This document shows positions 25,144 through 33,885 of a stretch of 64,000 nt of DNA, one piece after another. A program made the position numbers and the translations under genes. The DNA comes from Alicyclobacillus sp. SO9 (GTDB taxonomy: Bacteria; Bacillota; Bacilli; Alicyclobacillales; Alicyclobacillaceae), in NCBI RefSeq assembly GCF_016406125.1, contig NZ_CP066339.1, positions 5,132,105 through 5,196,104 of the forward strand, read 5' to 3'. The notes under the pieces were generated by a model, which was given only the letters and a program-made list of their open reading frames with translations, did no database searches and was not told the DNA's origin. Each line of letters opens with the position of its first letter. Position 1 is the first letter of the stretch.

Positions 25144-25998
25144 CTAATATAACGAACCTGTATTAATGACAGGCTGCGTTGCCTTGTCTGAAGTTATAGA
25201 AACCATCAAATTGTTCACCATGGTGGCCTTTCGCTCTTCGTCTAACTCTACAACGCCGTCGTCCTCCAGCGTCTTAATAGCCATTTTTACCATGCCGACT
25301 GCACCTTCGACAATCATTTCACGTGCCGCTACAACCGCTGCAGCCTGTTGCCGTTGGAGCATTGCCCCGGCAATTTCTGAAGCATAGGCCAGATGGGTCA
25401 ATCTCGCCTCAATGACCTCCACTCCTGAGACATTTAACCGCTCCTGCAGTTCCCGCTGCAATTCGTCAGCGATATCTGAAGTGTTTTCCCTCAACGAATA
25501 GCCCGGTTTTCCGTAAGTATCGTAGGGATACTGACCCGCAACATGACGTATAGCTGACTCACTTTGCACCTCTACAAAATTCTGATAGTCATCTACTTCA
25601 AAGAGGGCACCGGCAGTGTTAATGACTTTAAACACAACTACAGCTGCAATTTCGACTGGATTTCCGTCTTTGTCATTCACCTTTAACTTATCACTGTTGA
25701 AGTTTCGGACACGCAGGGATACTAAACGTCGACTCGAGAACGGAACTGTAAGCCAAAATCCGCTGTCAAGCAACGTTCCTCTGTAGCCTCCAAAGAATAC
25801 TACTGCCTTCGCTTGATTAGGCTGGACAACAACCAAACCGGTCAACAATGACACAAGCACAAGGTCAACGATAACGGCGGCCACGTCCGTCCAGGTTGGG
25901 GCCATGCGAAACAGGTAGTAACTTACTGCGGCTAATACTAAGAGGAGAAATAAACCAATGAAACCGTTGATTTTTGGGGCTCTCTGTTCTTTAATCAC
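25144..25998 (-). CDS. SPFH (stomatin/prohibitin/band 7) membrane protein
   Basis: About 284 residues. Two N-terminal membrane segments (GFIGLFLLLVLAAVSYYLF and DVAAVIVDLVLVSLLTGLVV), then the SPFH domain (VVQPNQAKAVVFFGGYRGTL to EVIEARLTHLAYASEIAGAM) and an Ala-rich coiled coil. Members scaffold membrane microdomains and often control proteases. The GTG at 25998, 8 nt after GGGAGG, is preferred over the longer frame. Coupled to the ribbon-helix-helix gene downstream. Confidence 0.85.
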   Translation of the reverse strand: MIKEQRAPKINGFIGLFLLLVLAAVSYYLFRMAPTWTDVAAVIVDLVLVSLLTGLVVVQPNQAKAVVFFGGYRGTLLDSGFWLTVPFSSRRLVSLRVRNFNSDKLKVNDKDGNPVEIAAVVVFKVINTAGALFEVDDYQNFVEVQSESAIRHVAGQYPYDTYGKPGYSLRENTSDIADELQRELQERLNVSGVEVIEARLTHLAYASEIAGAMLQRQQAAAVVAAREMIVEGAVGMVKMAIKTLEDDGVVELDEERKATMVNNLMVSITSDKATQPVINTGSLY

Positions 25999-26045
25999 TG
26001 TGCATCCTCCCTTTGTGGGTAAAGCCATTTACTGAAGATATGAAA

Positions 26046-26066
26046 GTGATATCACTATAATATCAT
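26046..26066 (-). promoter_or_regulatory. Palindromic operator upstream of SPFH-RHH operon
   Basis: GTGATATCAC is a perfect 10-bp palindrome, followed on the plus strand by TATAATATCAT, so ATATCA recurs about 11 bp on. It overlaps an AT-rich promoter-like stretch about 50 bp upstream of the SPFH start. Ribbon-helix-helix repressors bind such short spaced half-sites; binding by the adjacent RHH protein is inference. Confidence 0.45.
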
Positions 26067-26234
26067 AGGAGGGGTATTCTTAACACAATTCATTTGAAAA
26101 ATGGACGCGCGGTCTCCCGCGCGTCCCTGCCCGGCGTCGACCAAATGCCCTTGCCTGCAAAAAGGAACAGCGCTTCCGCAAACCTCGGGGAGCGCTGCCC
26201 ACTCTATTCTTTCGTCAATTGGATGTGGCTTCAT

Positions 26235-28159
26235 TTACTTACTGTCTTGCCTGCGTCGCTGCCAGTACAGGACAGAAATGCCTGTCAGCATACTAAGCAG
26301 ACCCGCAAGGGCCCAATACAAAGACGCAAATCCGGTAACCGGGCTGGTTGCGTCGGGTACCGGCGACGTTGTTGATGGCGCGGGCGACTGGCTCGGTTCC
26401 GGGTTTGGGCTATGACTGGGGTTCGGGCTGGGTTGCGGATTAGGGTTTGGATTGGGAGTTGGACTAGGCGCTGGAGACGGACTAACGGTGGTAACGGAGT
26501 CGGAGGCAGACCCGCTCACAACTCCCGATTTACTTAACGCCGTCACCTTAACTGCATACGTTGTCCCCGCTTTTTCTCCGATAAAGGTATAGGCAGGCGT
26601 CGCGACTGTGACCATTTTTGTCCCGTTAAGATAGACAACATAGGATGTTGCACCTATGACAGGGTTCCAGTGCTCTCTCCATCCGGTTTGGGTCACATTG
26701 GCATGTGCCAATCCAGCCGGTGTGCCGAGAACCGTCAAAACTTCTTTTGCCTCTTTGGTTGTGTTGTTTTCGCTGACCGTCGCTGTCAAATTGGCCGTTC
26801 CTGAATTGGCAGACGCAGTAAAACTCCCCGAGAATTCCCCTTTGGCGTCAGTGGTGAATGTCTTACCACTGACTGTACCTCCAGTCGACGCGATATGAAC
26901 CATTTGTCCGGGAATTGGATTACCGAACATATCGGTCACCCGTCCTGTAAAGCTTGTCTTGCTCCCCGGTAAGAGTGTCATGGCTGATGATTGCAGGGTG
27001 ACTTTACTCACCACACCCGGTTTCACAGTAATCGGGATGATAGTAGTCGTCTTGTAGCCTGAGAGGACTGCTTTAAGGTTCGCCGATCCCGCTTGAGTCG
27101 GCGCGACACTGCCACTAAATATACCGCTGGTGTTCGTAGCCGCAGTGGCACTTCCTCCAGCCCCGGACAAGGAGATAGTCACTGCGTCGAATGGCACTCC
27201 CGTGGCATCTTTCACCTGTCCTGTGACTTTAATGGGGTTTCCGGCGACGACTGTCGTTGGTGTTGCAGAAGAGACTGCAAAATTTAGCGGAACCTGCCAC
27301 TGAAGCAACGGGTATTGGCCGTCGACGAGAGACCAAACTCCGCTTGACGCCCACCCGGTAAAAGTCTTCGACAGTTGCATGTCCTTGGTCAGTTCACCTG
27401 TAACACCTGGTGTCGTTTTCAGGTTCCCCGCACCCTGTGTCTGACCCGTTGTCTGCTGGTCAAAGAATGAATCCTTGGTCGGGTCAAGACTCGTATTTTG
27501 AAAGCCTGTGATGCCGCCAAGATAAGCACCTGTTGCGCCCGTTAGCTTGCCCCTGGCATAGGTGTTGGTCACGCTGCCGCTGCCCTGGACCCCCGCAATA
27601 CCGCCCACATCTGCGCTGATTCCACCTGTTACACTGTCTGCCGCGAAAGAATTTGTGACGCTGCCGCCCATATACTGGTAGCCAATCAGTCCGCCAGTGT
27701 ATGATTTTTTACCGCCGGCGACACTGCCAATCGCATAGGAATCCGTGATTGATCCCGATTGCAACCCCGCAAGGCCGCCGTTCTGCGAATAGTCCCCTCC
27801 AGTCACAGCTGCAGATGAATGAGAATTCTGAATCGAGCTCCCTTTCATTTGGTATCCAACTAATCCTCCATTGTGACCTCGCGATGCCCCCTTGACAGTC
27901 CCGTCAACGTAATCGTCCATGATGCTGCCGCCAGCCTCTGCTCCAACCAATCCGCCAACATTGCTGCCTGACGGCGCTTTCGTTCCATCCACGGCTACAT
28001 TTAGTGCCAGCTTTTTAATAGTGCCGGTTGATTCGCCAAAGAAGCCTGCGTAGGGAGCCGTTGAGTTAATAGAGACATTGTAAATTAAGTGGTAATTTCC
28101 GTTGAATGTACCTGCCAGTTTTGTAACAAAACCAGGCAGTCTTCCTGTTACGCATTCGG
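26235..28159 (-). pseudogene. GLUG-repeat surface protein, 5'-truncated
   Basis: From the GTG at 27992 there are 585 residues: repeated GGLVG/GGLIGYQ GLUG motifs (to about residue 180), two Ig-like Big domains (about 230-410), a fibronectin type III-like domain (about 415-505), a Pro-Ser-Asn linker and a C-terminal membrane helix with basic tail (WALAGLLSMLTGISVLYW, QRRRQDSK). There is no signal peptide. The same frame continues upstream with sensible GLUG-type sequence (LAGTFNGNYHLIYNVSI) to a TAA near 28160, with no start codon. The 5' end of a cell-surface protein gene has therefore been lost at the junction with the methylase gene. Confidence 0.65.
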
Positions 28160-28233
28160 TGTATTACTATGGACACAGCAGCCTCTAATAATTGCAGCAC
28201 CGCACACCGGGAACATGAATCGAGGTTATTTGA

Positions 28234-29373
28234 ATGGCGCACACACCGTACAAGCAGATTGGAATTGCAGCAAAGGATGCTCCTGTGACTGAGGGGGTTA
28301 AATATGCGGGATCGAAACTGAAACTTATACCGCAGATCCTTAGGCTTGTTGAAACCGTTGATGCCCATACAATTCTCGATGGCTTTTCAGGTACAACCAG
28401 GGTCTCTCAGGCCCTTGCAAAGCAGGGGTACCACGTTGTCAGTAACGATATTTCCGTGTGGTCGGAGACGTTCGCCACGTGCTATCTTCTCAACCAACGA
28501 CCCGCGGCATATTATCGGGATCTCATCAATCACCTGAACTCGGTGCGTCCAACCGCGGGCTGGTTCACCGAACACTACGGAGGGCTCGAGAACAATGGCT
28601 GTGCGGTGCAAGCAGACGGCTTAAAGAAACCCTGGCAGGTCCACAATACCCAAAAGCTTGACGCAATCAGACAGGAAATTGAAGAACTGAAGTTGCCTAA
28701 AATCGAAAAAGCAGTTGTGCTGACAAGTCTGGTCCTCGCGCTAGATCAGGTTGACAACACCTTAGGCCATTTCTCCTCCTACCTGAAGCAGTGGTCTCCG
28801 CGATCGTATAAGGAACTTCTCTTGAAACCGCCCATGCTGTTTGAAAACACGGTTGTGCACAATGTCTACCGCCGCAACATCTTTGATATCTTGCCGAATC
28901 TATCCGTTGATCTCGCCTACTTTGATCCGCCATACGGCTCGAACAATGAAAAAATGCCACCCTCCAGAGTTCGATACGCGTCCTACTACCATTTGTGGAC
29001 AAGTGTGTGTTTATTCGATAAATGTGACCTGTTTGGCAAAGCCAAACGTCGAGTCGACACATCCGATACAATTTCATCGTCTGAGTTTGAAGATTTTAGA
29101 CGTAATGATGCTGGTCGATTCATAGCAGTACAAGCCATTGAAAACCTGATTAAATCAACCCAAGCAAAATGGATTATCCTCTCGTACAGTTCAGGCGGCA
29201 GAGCCACATCGGAGGAGCTCAATGAAGTTCTGCAAAGCAGCGGCCGCATACTCCAAGTTGTTGAAATCAATTACAAGAAAAACGTGATGGCAGGTATGAA
29301 GTGGACAAACGACTGGATTCGAGACGCACAAGAGGAAAATCGAGAGTTTCTGTTTCTTTTGGAGAAGGCTTAG
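28234..29373 (+). CDS. D12-class DNA adenine N6-methyltransferase (orphan)
   Basis: 379 residues. Begins with the family's KYAGSKLKLIPQIL, SAM motif I DGFSGTTRVSQAL and catalytic motif IV FDPPYGSN. It transfers methyl to adenine N6 in a specific site that cannot be read from sequence; the Dam branch recognises GATC. No restriction endonuclease gene is adjacent, so it is either solitary or the remnant of a restriction system. The junction upstream cuts the GLUG gene, a sign of insertion. GATC-rich hairpin repeats occur 5-6 kb to either side. Confidence 0.85.
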   Translation: MAHTPYKQIGIAAKDAPVTEGVKYAGSKLKLIPQILRLVETVDAHTILDGFSGTTRVSQALAKQGYHVVSNDISVWSETFATCYLLNQRPAAYYRDLINHLNSVRPTAGWFTEHYGGLENNGCAVQADGLKKPWQVHNTQKLDAIRQEIEELKLPKIEKAVVLTSLVLALDQVDNTLGHFSSYLKQWSPRSYKELLLKPPMLFENTVVHNVYRRNIFDILPNLSVDLAYFDPPYGSNNEKMPPSRVRYASYYHLWTSVCLFDKCDLFGKAKRRVDTSDTISSSEFEDFRRNDAGRFIAVQAIENLIKSTQAKWIILSYSSGGRATSEELNEVLQSSGRILQVVEINYKKNVMAGMKWTNDWIRDAQEENREFLFLLEKA

Positions 29374-29419
29374 CGAAGCCAGCACAGCCAGCAAAGCTTG
29401 AGGCATATTCCGAAAAGGG

Positions 29420-29453
29420 TGCACTCTACTCCACATGGGTAGAGTAGAGTGCA
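29420..29453. terminator. Strong hairpin between convergent genes
   Basis: A perfect 12-bp stem, TGCACTCTACTC / GAGTAGAGTGCA, with a 10-nt loop, between the methylase (plus strand) and the MMPL gene (minus strand). No T-run follows on either side, so it may be a bidirectional terminator or an RNA-stabilising end. Confidence 0.6.
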
Positions 29454-29523
29454 ATTGTGTAAATTGACGATGATAACTTGACGGCACACCTTCATCGAAT
29501 CATCAACGTACCTTGACCGGGGC

Positions 29524-31749
29524 CTAGTTGTTTTTTGTCCCGGTTGTACTGGCGTTTCGCGACGGTCCGGGTCCTGGCCAGAAGGACCAGCGGCCGAGAA
29601 TGGATGTAATGGAAGGTACCAGAAAGGGGCGCACGATAAACGTGTCTATCAATACCCCGAGAGCAGCTACCGTACCAAATTGAACCAAGATTTGGAGTGG
29701 TAGACTTGCCAGCACAGCAAAGGTACCCGCCAAAATTAAACCTGCTGACGTAATGACACCGCTGGTTTTACTGACCCCTTCCGAGATTGCAGTAGGCAAG
29801 TCAGTCGTCTTCGACAATTGCCAGATTCGTGACACCATAAAGATGTTATAGTCCTCACCCAATGCGACGAGAAAAACAAACGAGTACAGAGGTATTGCCC
29901 CGGCAATCGCAGAGACACCGGCTATATAGTGAAGCAGTACCCAACCGAGTCCAAGCGCAGAGTAGTAGGAAAGAAGGACTGTGCCCATCAGGTATACCAT
30001 GGCCGTTACAGATCGGAGATACACAAGCAGCAGCAAGGCGATAACAATAATCACGATGGGAATGACTGTCTTTGTATCTTGATTGGTATACTGCAGCGAA
30101 TCGTACTCTGTTGCCGTTTCCCCCGCAATCTGCACCTTGGAAGCACTAAGACTTTCACCGCTTGCCTTAAGCCCAGCTTCCGCGGCTGACTTGATTGCCG
30201 GAATGTCGTTGGCCGATTGTCTAGAATACGGGTCTTGCTTCAACGTAACATTAATCAATTTAACTTCTGGAACAACTGTACTTGCTTTGGGCTTCGACGC
30301 AGACTCAACAAAAGGCAGTTTTGCCAGTCGAGATTGTACGGTTGTACCTGATTTCGACGTTTTGACAATCACTTGTACCGGAGCAAGAGTTCCTTTCGAA
30401 AAGTGGCTTGACAGAAGCTGAAACCCTTGCCGTGAGGGCATATCTTTTGGAAAAGACGACAGCAGATTATAAGTGGGTTTAATTTGTCCCGCAAATCCAG
30501 CCAAAACCCCAAGCGCTATCACTGTAACAATAACAACGGACCAAGGCCGTTTCGTGACAATGCGACCGTTCCATCTAGCCTGCCTGCCGCCGTTTCTGTT
30601 GGCACGACGCGGTTTTTTGCGCTGTTCTTCCATTTCAGTTGTTCTTGGAATAAACGGAAAGAATGAAGCTCTGCCAAATATCGCAAGCAGGGCCGGTACC
30701 AACGTGACGCCAACCAGACCCATAATCAAAATGGCAGCAGTAAACGGAATTGCGAATCGATGATCTGAACCGTATTTCGCAAACAGCAGCGTCAGCAACG
30801 AGACTGCGACAGTAAGGCCGCTCATAGCAATAGCTCCAGCCGCACCTCCCACTGCATGACGCATAGCCTTGTACTTGTCTCGTTCAAGCATAAGTTGTTC
30901 TCGGTACCGCGACACAAGAAACAGACAATAGTCCGTACCTGCACCAAACAGTAGAACTGTCATAATGGAAACACTCTGTGCGTCTACTGTAATCATTCCC
31001 GATTTCGCCAAGGCACCTAGCAATGGGCTGATAACTCCATACGCAAACCCAACACTGACCAGAGGAACCAATGCAAGAATTGGACTTCGATACAACAAAA
31101 TCAGCAGCACAAGAACCAGCAACCCTGTTGAAGCCAGGAGTGTAAAGTCTGCATTCTTAAAAAGCCCCTGTGCATCTACCGCAATGCCTACCGGTCCAGT
31201 GATGCGAACGTGCAAGCCGCTGGCAGTGAGTTTAGAAGACAATACAGCCGATCCCGCTGAAGTCTTAATCTGCTCCTTCAGCTTCTTCACAGACTTTTCT
31301 AAAACGGTAGTCCCTGCTCCTGACTTGAAGGAGACCGGCATCACCAAGGTCGTTCCGTCTTTCGATTCAAAACCCTTCAAAGCCTGTATTGGCATTTTGT
31401 TGAGGGGCACCACCGACTTCTGTGCATCAAGAGGTGTTTGTTCCAGACTTGCCGTGACACTTTGAATAGACTTCAGTTCCGTGTTGGTCAATCCGTTCTT
31501 GTTATACCAGACCACAAGTGCAGGCTGACCTGAATTGTCCGGAAATGCCTTCTTCATCTCTTTCATTGCTTGAACACTCTGTGCCTCGTTTGGCAGCACC
31601 GCCGCATTATTGTTTTCTTGCTTGTTGACGGAAGGAAAGACAACTGTCATTAGAGCGACCAAAATGACCCAAACAGCCAACGTGATCCACTTAGACCGAC
31701 GACCGGCAACAACTCTTCCCCATTTCTCAAAGAATGATGACTGATGCAT
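29524..31749 (-). CDS. MMPL/RND-superfamily membrane transporter
   Basis: 741 residues, YdfJ-like. Two halves, each with a large extracytoplasmic loop and a helix bundle; about 12 membrane helices in total. SSD-like motifs include GAGTDYCLFLVSRYREQL in the first half and ALGEDYNIFMVSRIWQL in the second, carrying the proton-relay Asp-Tyr pairs. Probably exports lipids or drugs using the proton gradient. Start ATG at 31749 behind AAAGGAG. Two TAGTC-N6-GA(C/T)TA inverted repeats upstream suggest control by a TetR- or MarR-type repressor, whose gene is not nearby. Confidence 0.9.
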   Translation of the reverse strand: MHQSSFFEKWGRVVAGRRSKWITLAVWVILVALMTVVFPSVNKQENNNAAVLPNEAQSVQAMKEMKKAFPDNSGQPALVVWYNKNGLTNTELKSIQSVTASLEQTPLDAQKSVVPLNKMPIQALKGFESKDGTTLVMPVSFKSGAGTTVLEKSVKKLKEQIKTSAGSAVLSSKLTASGLHVRITGPVGIAVDAQGLFKNADFTLLASTGLLVLVLLILLYRSPILALVPLVSVGFAYGVISPLLGALAKSGMITVDAQSVSIMTVLLFGAGTDYCLFLVSRYREQLMLERDKYKAMRHAVGGAAGAIAMSGLTVAVSLLTLLFAKYGSDHRFAIPFTAAILIMGLVGVTLVPALLAIFGRASFFPFIPRTTEMEEQRKKPRRANRNGGRQARWNGRIVTKRPWSVVIVTVIALGVLAGFAGQIKPTYNLLSSFPKDMPSRQGFQLLSSHFSKGTLAPVQVIVKTSKSGTTVQSRLAKLPFVESASKPKASTVVPEVKLINVTLKQDPYSRQSANDIPAIKSAAEAGLKASGESLSASKVQIAGETATEYDSLQYTNQDTKTVIPIVIIVIALLLLVYLRSVTAMVYLMGTVLLSYYSALGLGWVLLHYIAGVSAIAGAIPLYSFVFLVALGEDYNIFMVSRIWQLSKTTDLPTAISEGVSKTSGVITSAGLILAGTFAVLASLPLQILVQFGTVAALGVLIDTFIVRPFLVPSITSILGRWSFWPGPGPSRNASTTGTKNN

Positions 31750-31834
31750 ATTAAACTCCTTTCAGTGAGAGCAATATGAACTTCATTGATTGCAGTCCAA
31801 CACGTAGCCCCAAAACTGATTTAACTAGCGCGTA

Positions 31835-31905
31835 TAGTCGAAGTTGACTACAATGATTTATATCGACATATTAATTTAACCGACACGTATAGTCAAGTTC
31901 GATTA
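31835..31905 (-). promoter_or_regulatory. Two operator-like inverted repeats upstream of MMPL gene
   Basis: TAGTC-N6-GACTA at 31835-31850 and TAGTC-N6-GATTA at 31890-31905, each preceded by CGTA on the plus strand and 55 bp apart. They lie about 85-155 bp upstream of the MMPL start. Dyads of this size are typical of TetR/MarR dimers. The binding protein is unknown. Confidence 0.5.
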
Positions 31906-31974
31906 AAAGGTTACATATATTTGGTTTGCTGTTAGTTAGTGTTCCTACTATAGTCCCCCCGCTCGGGCACGTCG

Positions 31975-33045
31975 CTACTTGCCTTTATGCGTGGAGTCGG
32001 GAAGCAAAACAACCTTTCCTAGTTTCCCTGATTTCTTAAAGTACGTTTGAGCTTCCTTTGCTTTTTGTAAAGGGAAAGTACAATCAATTACCGGTTTAAT
32101 TTTTCCTTCAGAGACAGCATGAAGCATACGTCCAAACTCTTCCCTTGTACCCAACACAGATCCATACATAGTGATATGCTTTAAGTACACCGTCCTAAAA
32201 TCAAGTTTTGTCTTCTGACCTCCAGCAGATCCGGAAATACAGAACTTTCCACCTTTCTTCAGTACCTGAAGGGACATTGAGAACAGAGCATCTCCTACTA
32301 CATCTAACACTGAGTCAATTGGACCTCCATTTACTTCCAATATTTGCTCAGCAAGGTTTTTGGATTGATAAGACAACACATGGGCGGCTCCCAGTTCTTT
32401 CATTCTTGCTTCCAAATTTAAATCGCCTACCATTAAGTCACCCACAATGGCAATCACCTTAGCTCCAAACACTCTCGATGCAATCTGTACATTTAGGGAT
32501 CCAACACCCCCATTTGCCCCAGTTACCATGACTGTTTCCCCAGGTTTAGCCTGAATTTGTTCTACCATGTGCCATGCTGTCAAACCGCTGACACTAAAAA
32601 CAGCACTTTTTGTGTAATTGGAAAGCGGCATTTTAAAACAAAGCTGAGCCGGCCATACTACATACTCCGCATACCCTCCATCATATTCTGATCCTATGAA
32701 AGACATGTCTTCCGAAATATGTTCGAACCCATTTTCCCCACTTGATGTAAACGGGAAAACGACAACATCTGTCCCCAGCATCGATTCATCAACAAAATTT
32801 CCTATTTTTACGACGCGTCCTGCTATATCCGATCCGGGTGTGCGGGGAAATTGCACTCCTTCTGGTCTCCATCCGGACTTTGAATCGGTGCCATAAGCCC
32901 CTTCCCTCATCCAAATTTCTGTATTGTTAATTGCACAGGCTTTTACTTTAATCAGCACTTCATTTTCCTTGGGTTCTGGAATAGCTTCTGTAACAATTTG
33001 CAACTTGTCTACACCACCGTAACCCATTACTTTGACAGCTATCAT
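31975..33045 (-). CDS. MDR-family zinc-type alcohol dehydrogenase / quinone oxidoreductase
   Basis: 356 residues. GroES-like N-terminal domain (NEVLIKVKACAINNTEIWMREG, PRTPGSDIAGRVV) and a Rossmann domain with GANGGVGSLNVQIA. The catalytic-zinc Cys and the structural Cys cluster are not evident, so it is closer to NADPH:quinone oxidoreductases or enoyl reductases. Start ATG at 33045 behind GAGGTG. Stands alone next to the GATC-hairpin repeats. Confidence 0.85.
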   Translation of the reverse strand: MIAVKVMGYGGVDKLQIVTEAIPEPKENEVLIKVKACAINNTEIWMREGAYGTDSKSGWRPEGVQFPRTPGSDIAGRVVKIGNFVDESMLGTDVVVFPFTSSGENGFEHISEDMSFIGSEYDGGYAEYVVWPAQLCFKMPLSNYTKSAVFSVSGLTAWHMVEQIQAKPGETVMVTGANGGVGSLNVQIASRVFGAKVIAIVGDLMVGDLNLEARMKELGAAHVLSYQSKNLAEQILEVNGGPIDSVLDVVGDALFSMSLQVLKKGGKFCISGSAGGQKTKLDFRTVYLKHITMYGSVLGTREEFGRMLHAVSEGKIKPVIDCTFPLQKAKEAQTYFKKSGKLGKVVLLPDSTHKGK

Positions 33046-33144
33046 TGGTTTTCACCTCATCTTCACTATTCTCAAACACATCATTGCATATAAATCGTCG
33101 GCTGCCTCGTGCTGCTTACCTGCAGTTGGGGGTGCTTGGCTAGT

Positions 33145-33520
33145 GGGCTACCGGGCTACTGGGCTACCGGCCGCCAATAGGGATCCCTTCGATCCCTAAA
33201 GCATTAGCATGCGTGACTTAGTGATCCCGCTGATCCCTATCACAGATACGACCTCATTCATAAGGATCCGATTGATCACTATTATCCGGCTGTTGATACC
33301 CTCTACCCATTTAGTGATCGTTTCGGACCTTATCATTTCGAGCCTCCACCTGTTAGTGATCTCTGCGATCACTATCGCTCCCCACCCCAGCCAATAGGGA
33401 GCTTTCGGATCACTAAGTGGGGCTGGGGCTGACCCCCCAACCCCAGACCCAGACCTAGCCTTGGCCCGAACCACCACTGCCATACTGGATGTAACCTTGG
33501 AGCCGTGCAAGGCCACGGCG
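33145..33520. repeat. GATC-hairpin repeat, copy B
   Basis: First of two tandem copies (period 383 bp). It starts with GGGCTACYGGGCTACCGG and the hairpin TAGGGATCCCTTCGATCCCTA, then a series of TAGTGATC/GATCACTA stems (for example TAGTGATCTCTGCGATCACTA), and ends in a run of ACCCCAGACCCAGACC. No coding sense. Homologous to copy A at 22 kb. Confidence 0.75.
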
Positions 33521-33527
33521 TGGCGCC

Positions 33528-33865
33528 GGGCTACCGGGCTACCGGGCTACCGGCCGCCAATAGGGATCCCTTCGATCCCTAAAGCAGTAGCATGCGTGAC
33601 TTAGTGATCCCGCTGATCCCTATCACAGATACCACCTTACTCATAGGGATCCGATTGATCACTATTATCCGGCTGTTGATACCCCTCGACCTACATTAGT
33701 GATCGTTTCGGACCTTATCATTTCGAGCCTCCACCTGTTAGTGATCTCTGCAATCCCTATCGCTCCCCACCCCAGCCAAATAGGGAGCTTTCGGATCACT
33801 AAGTGGGGCTGAGGCTGACCCCCCAACCCCAACCCCAGACCCAGACCTAGCCTTGGACCCAAACG
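33528..33865. repeat. GATC-hairpin repeat, copy C
   Basis: Second tandem copy, nearly identical to copy B over most of its length. Differences include a decayed stem (TAGTGATC with ATCCCTA opposite) and an expanded ACCCCA run. It abuts the 3' end of the DEAD-box helicase gene. The tandem pair should be prone to recombination. Confidence 0.75.
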
Positions 33866-33885
33866 AACCGTAGCAATGCTCTCTC

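Noticed and set aside
33196..33862. Minus-strand frames within the GATC repeats
   Set aside because: Generated by the repeat units and the ACCCCAGACC run; they do not end or start consistently between copies.
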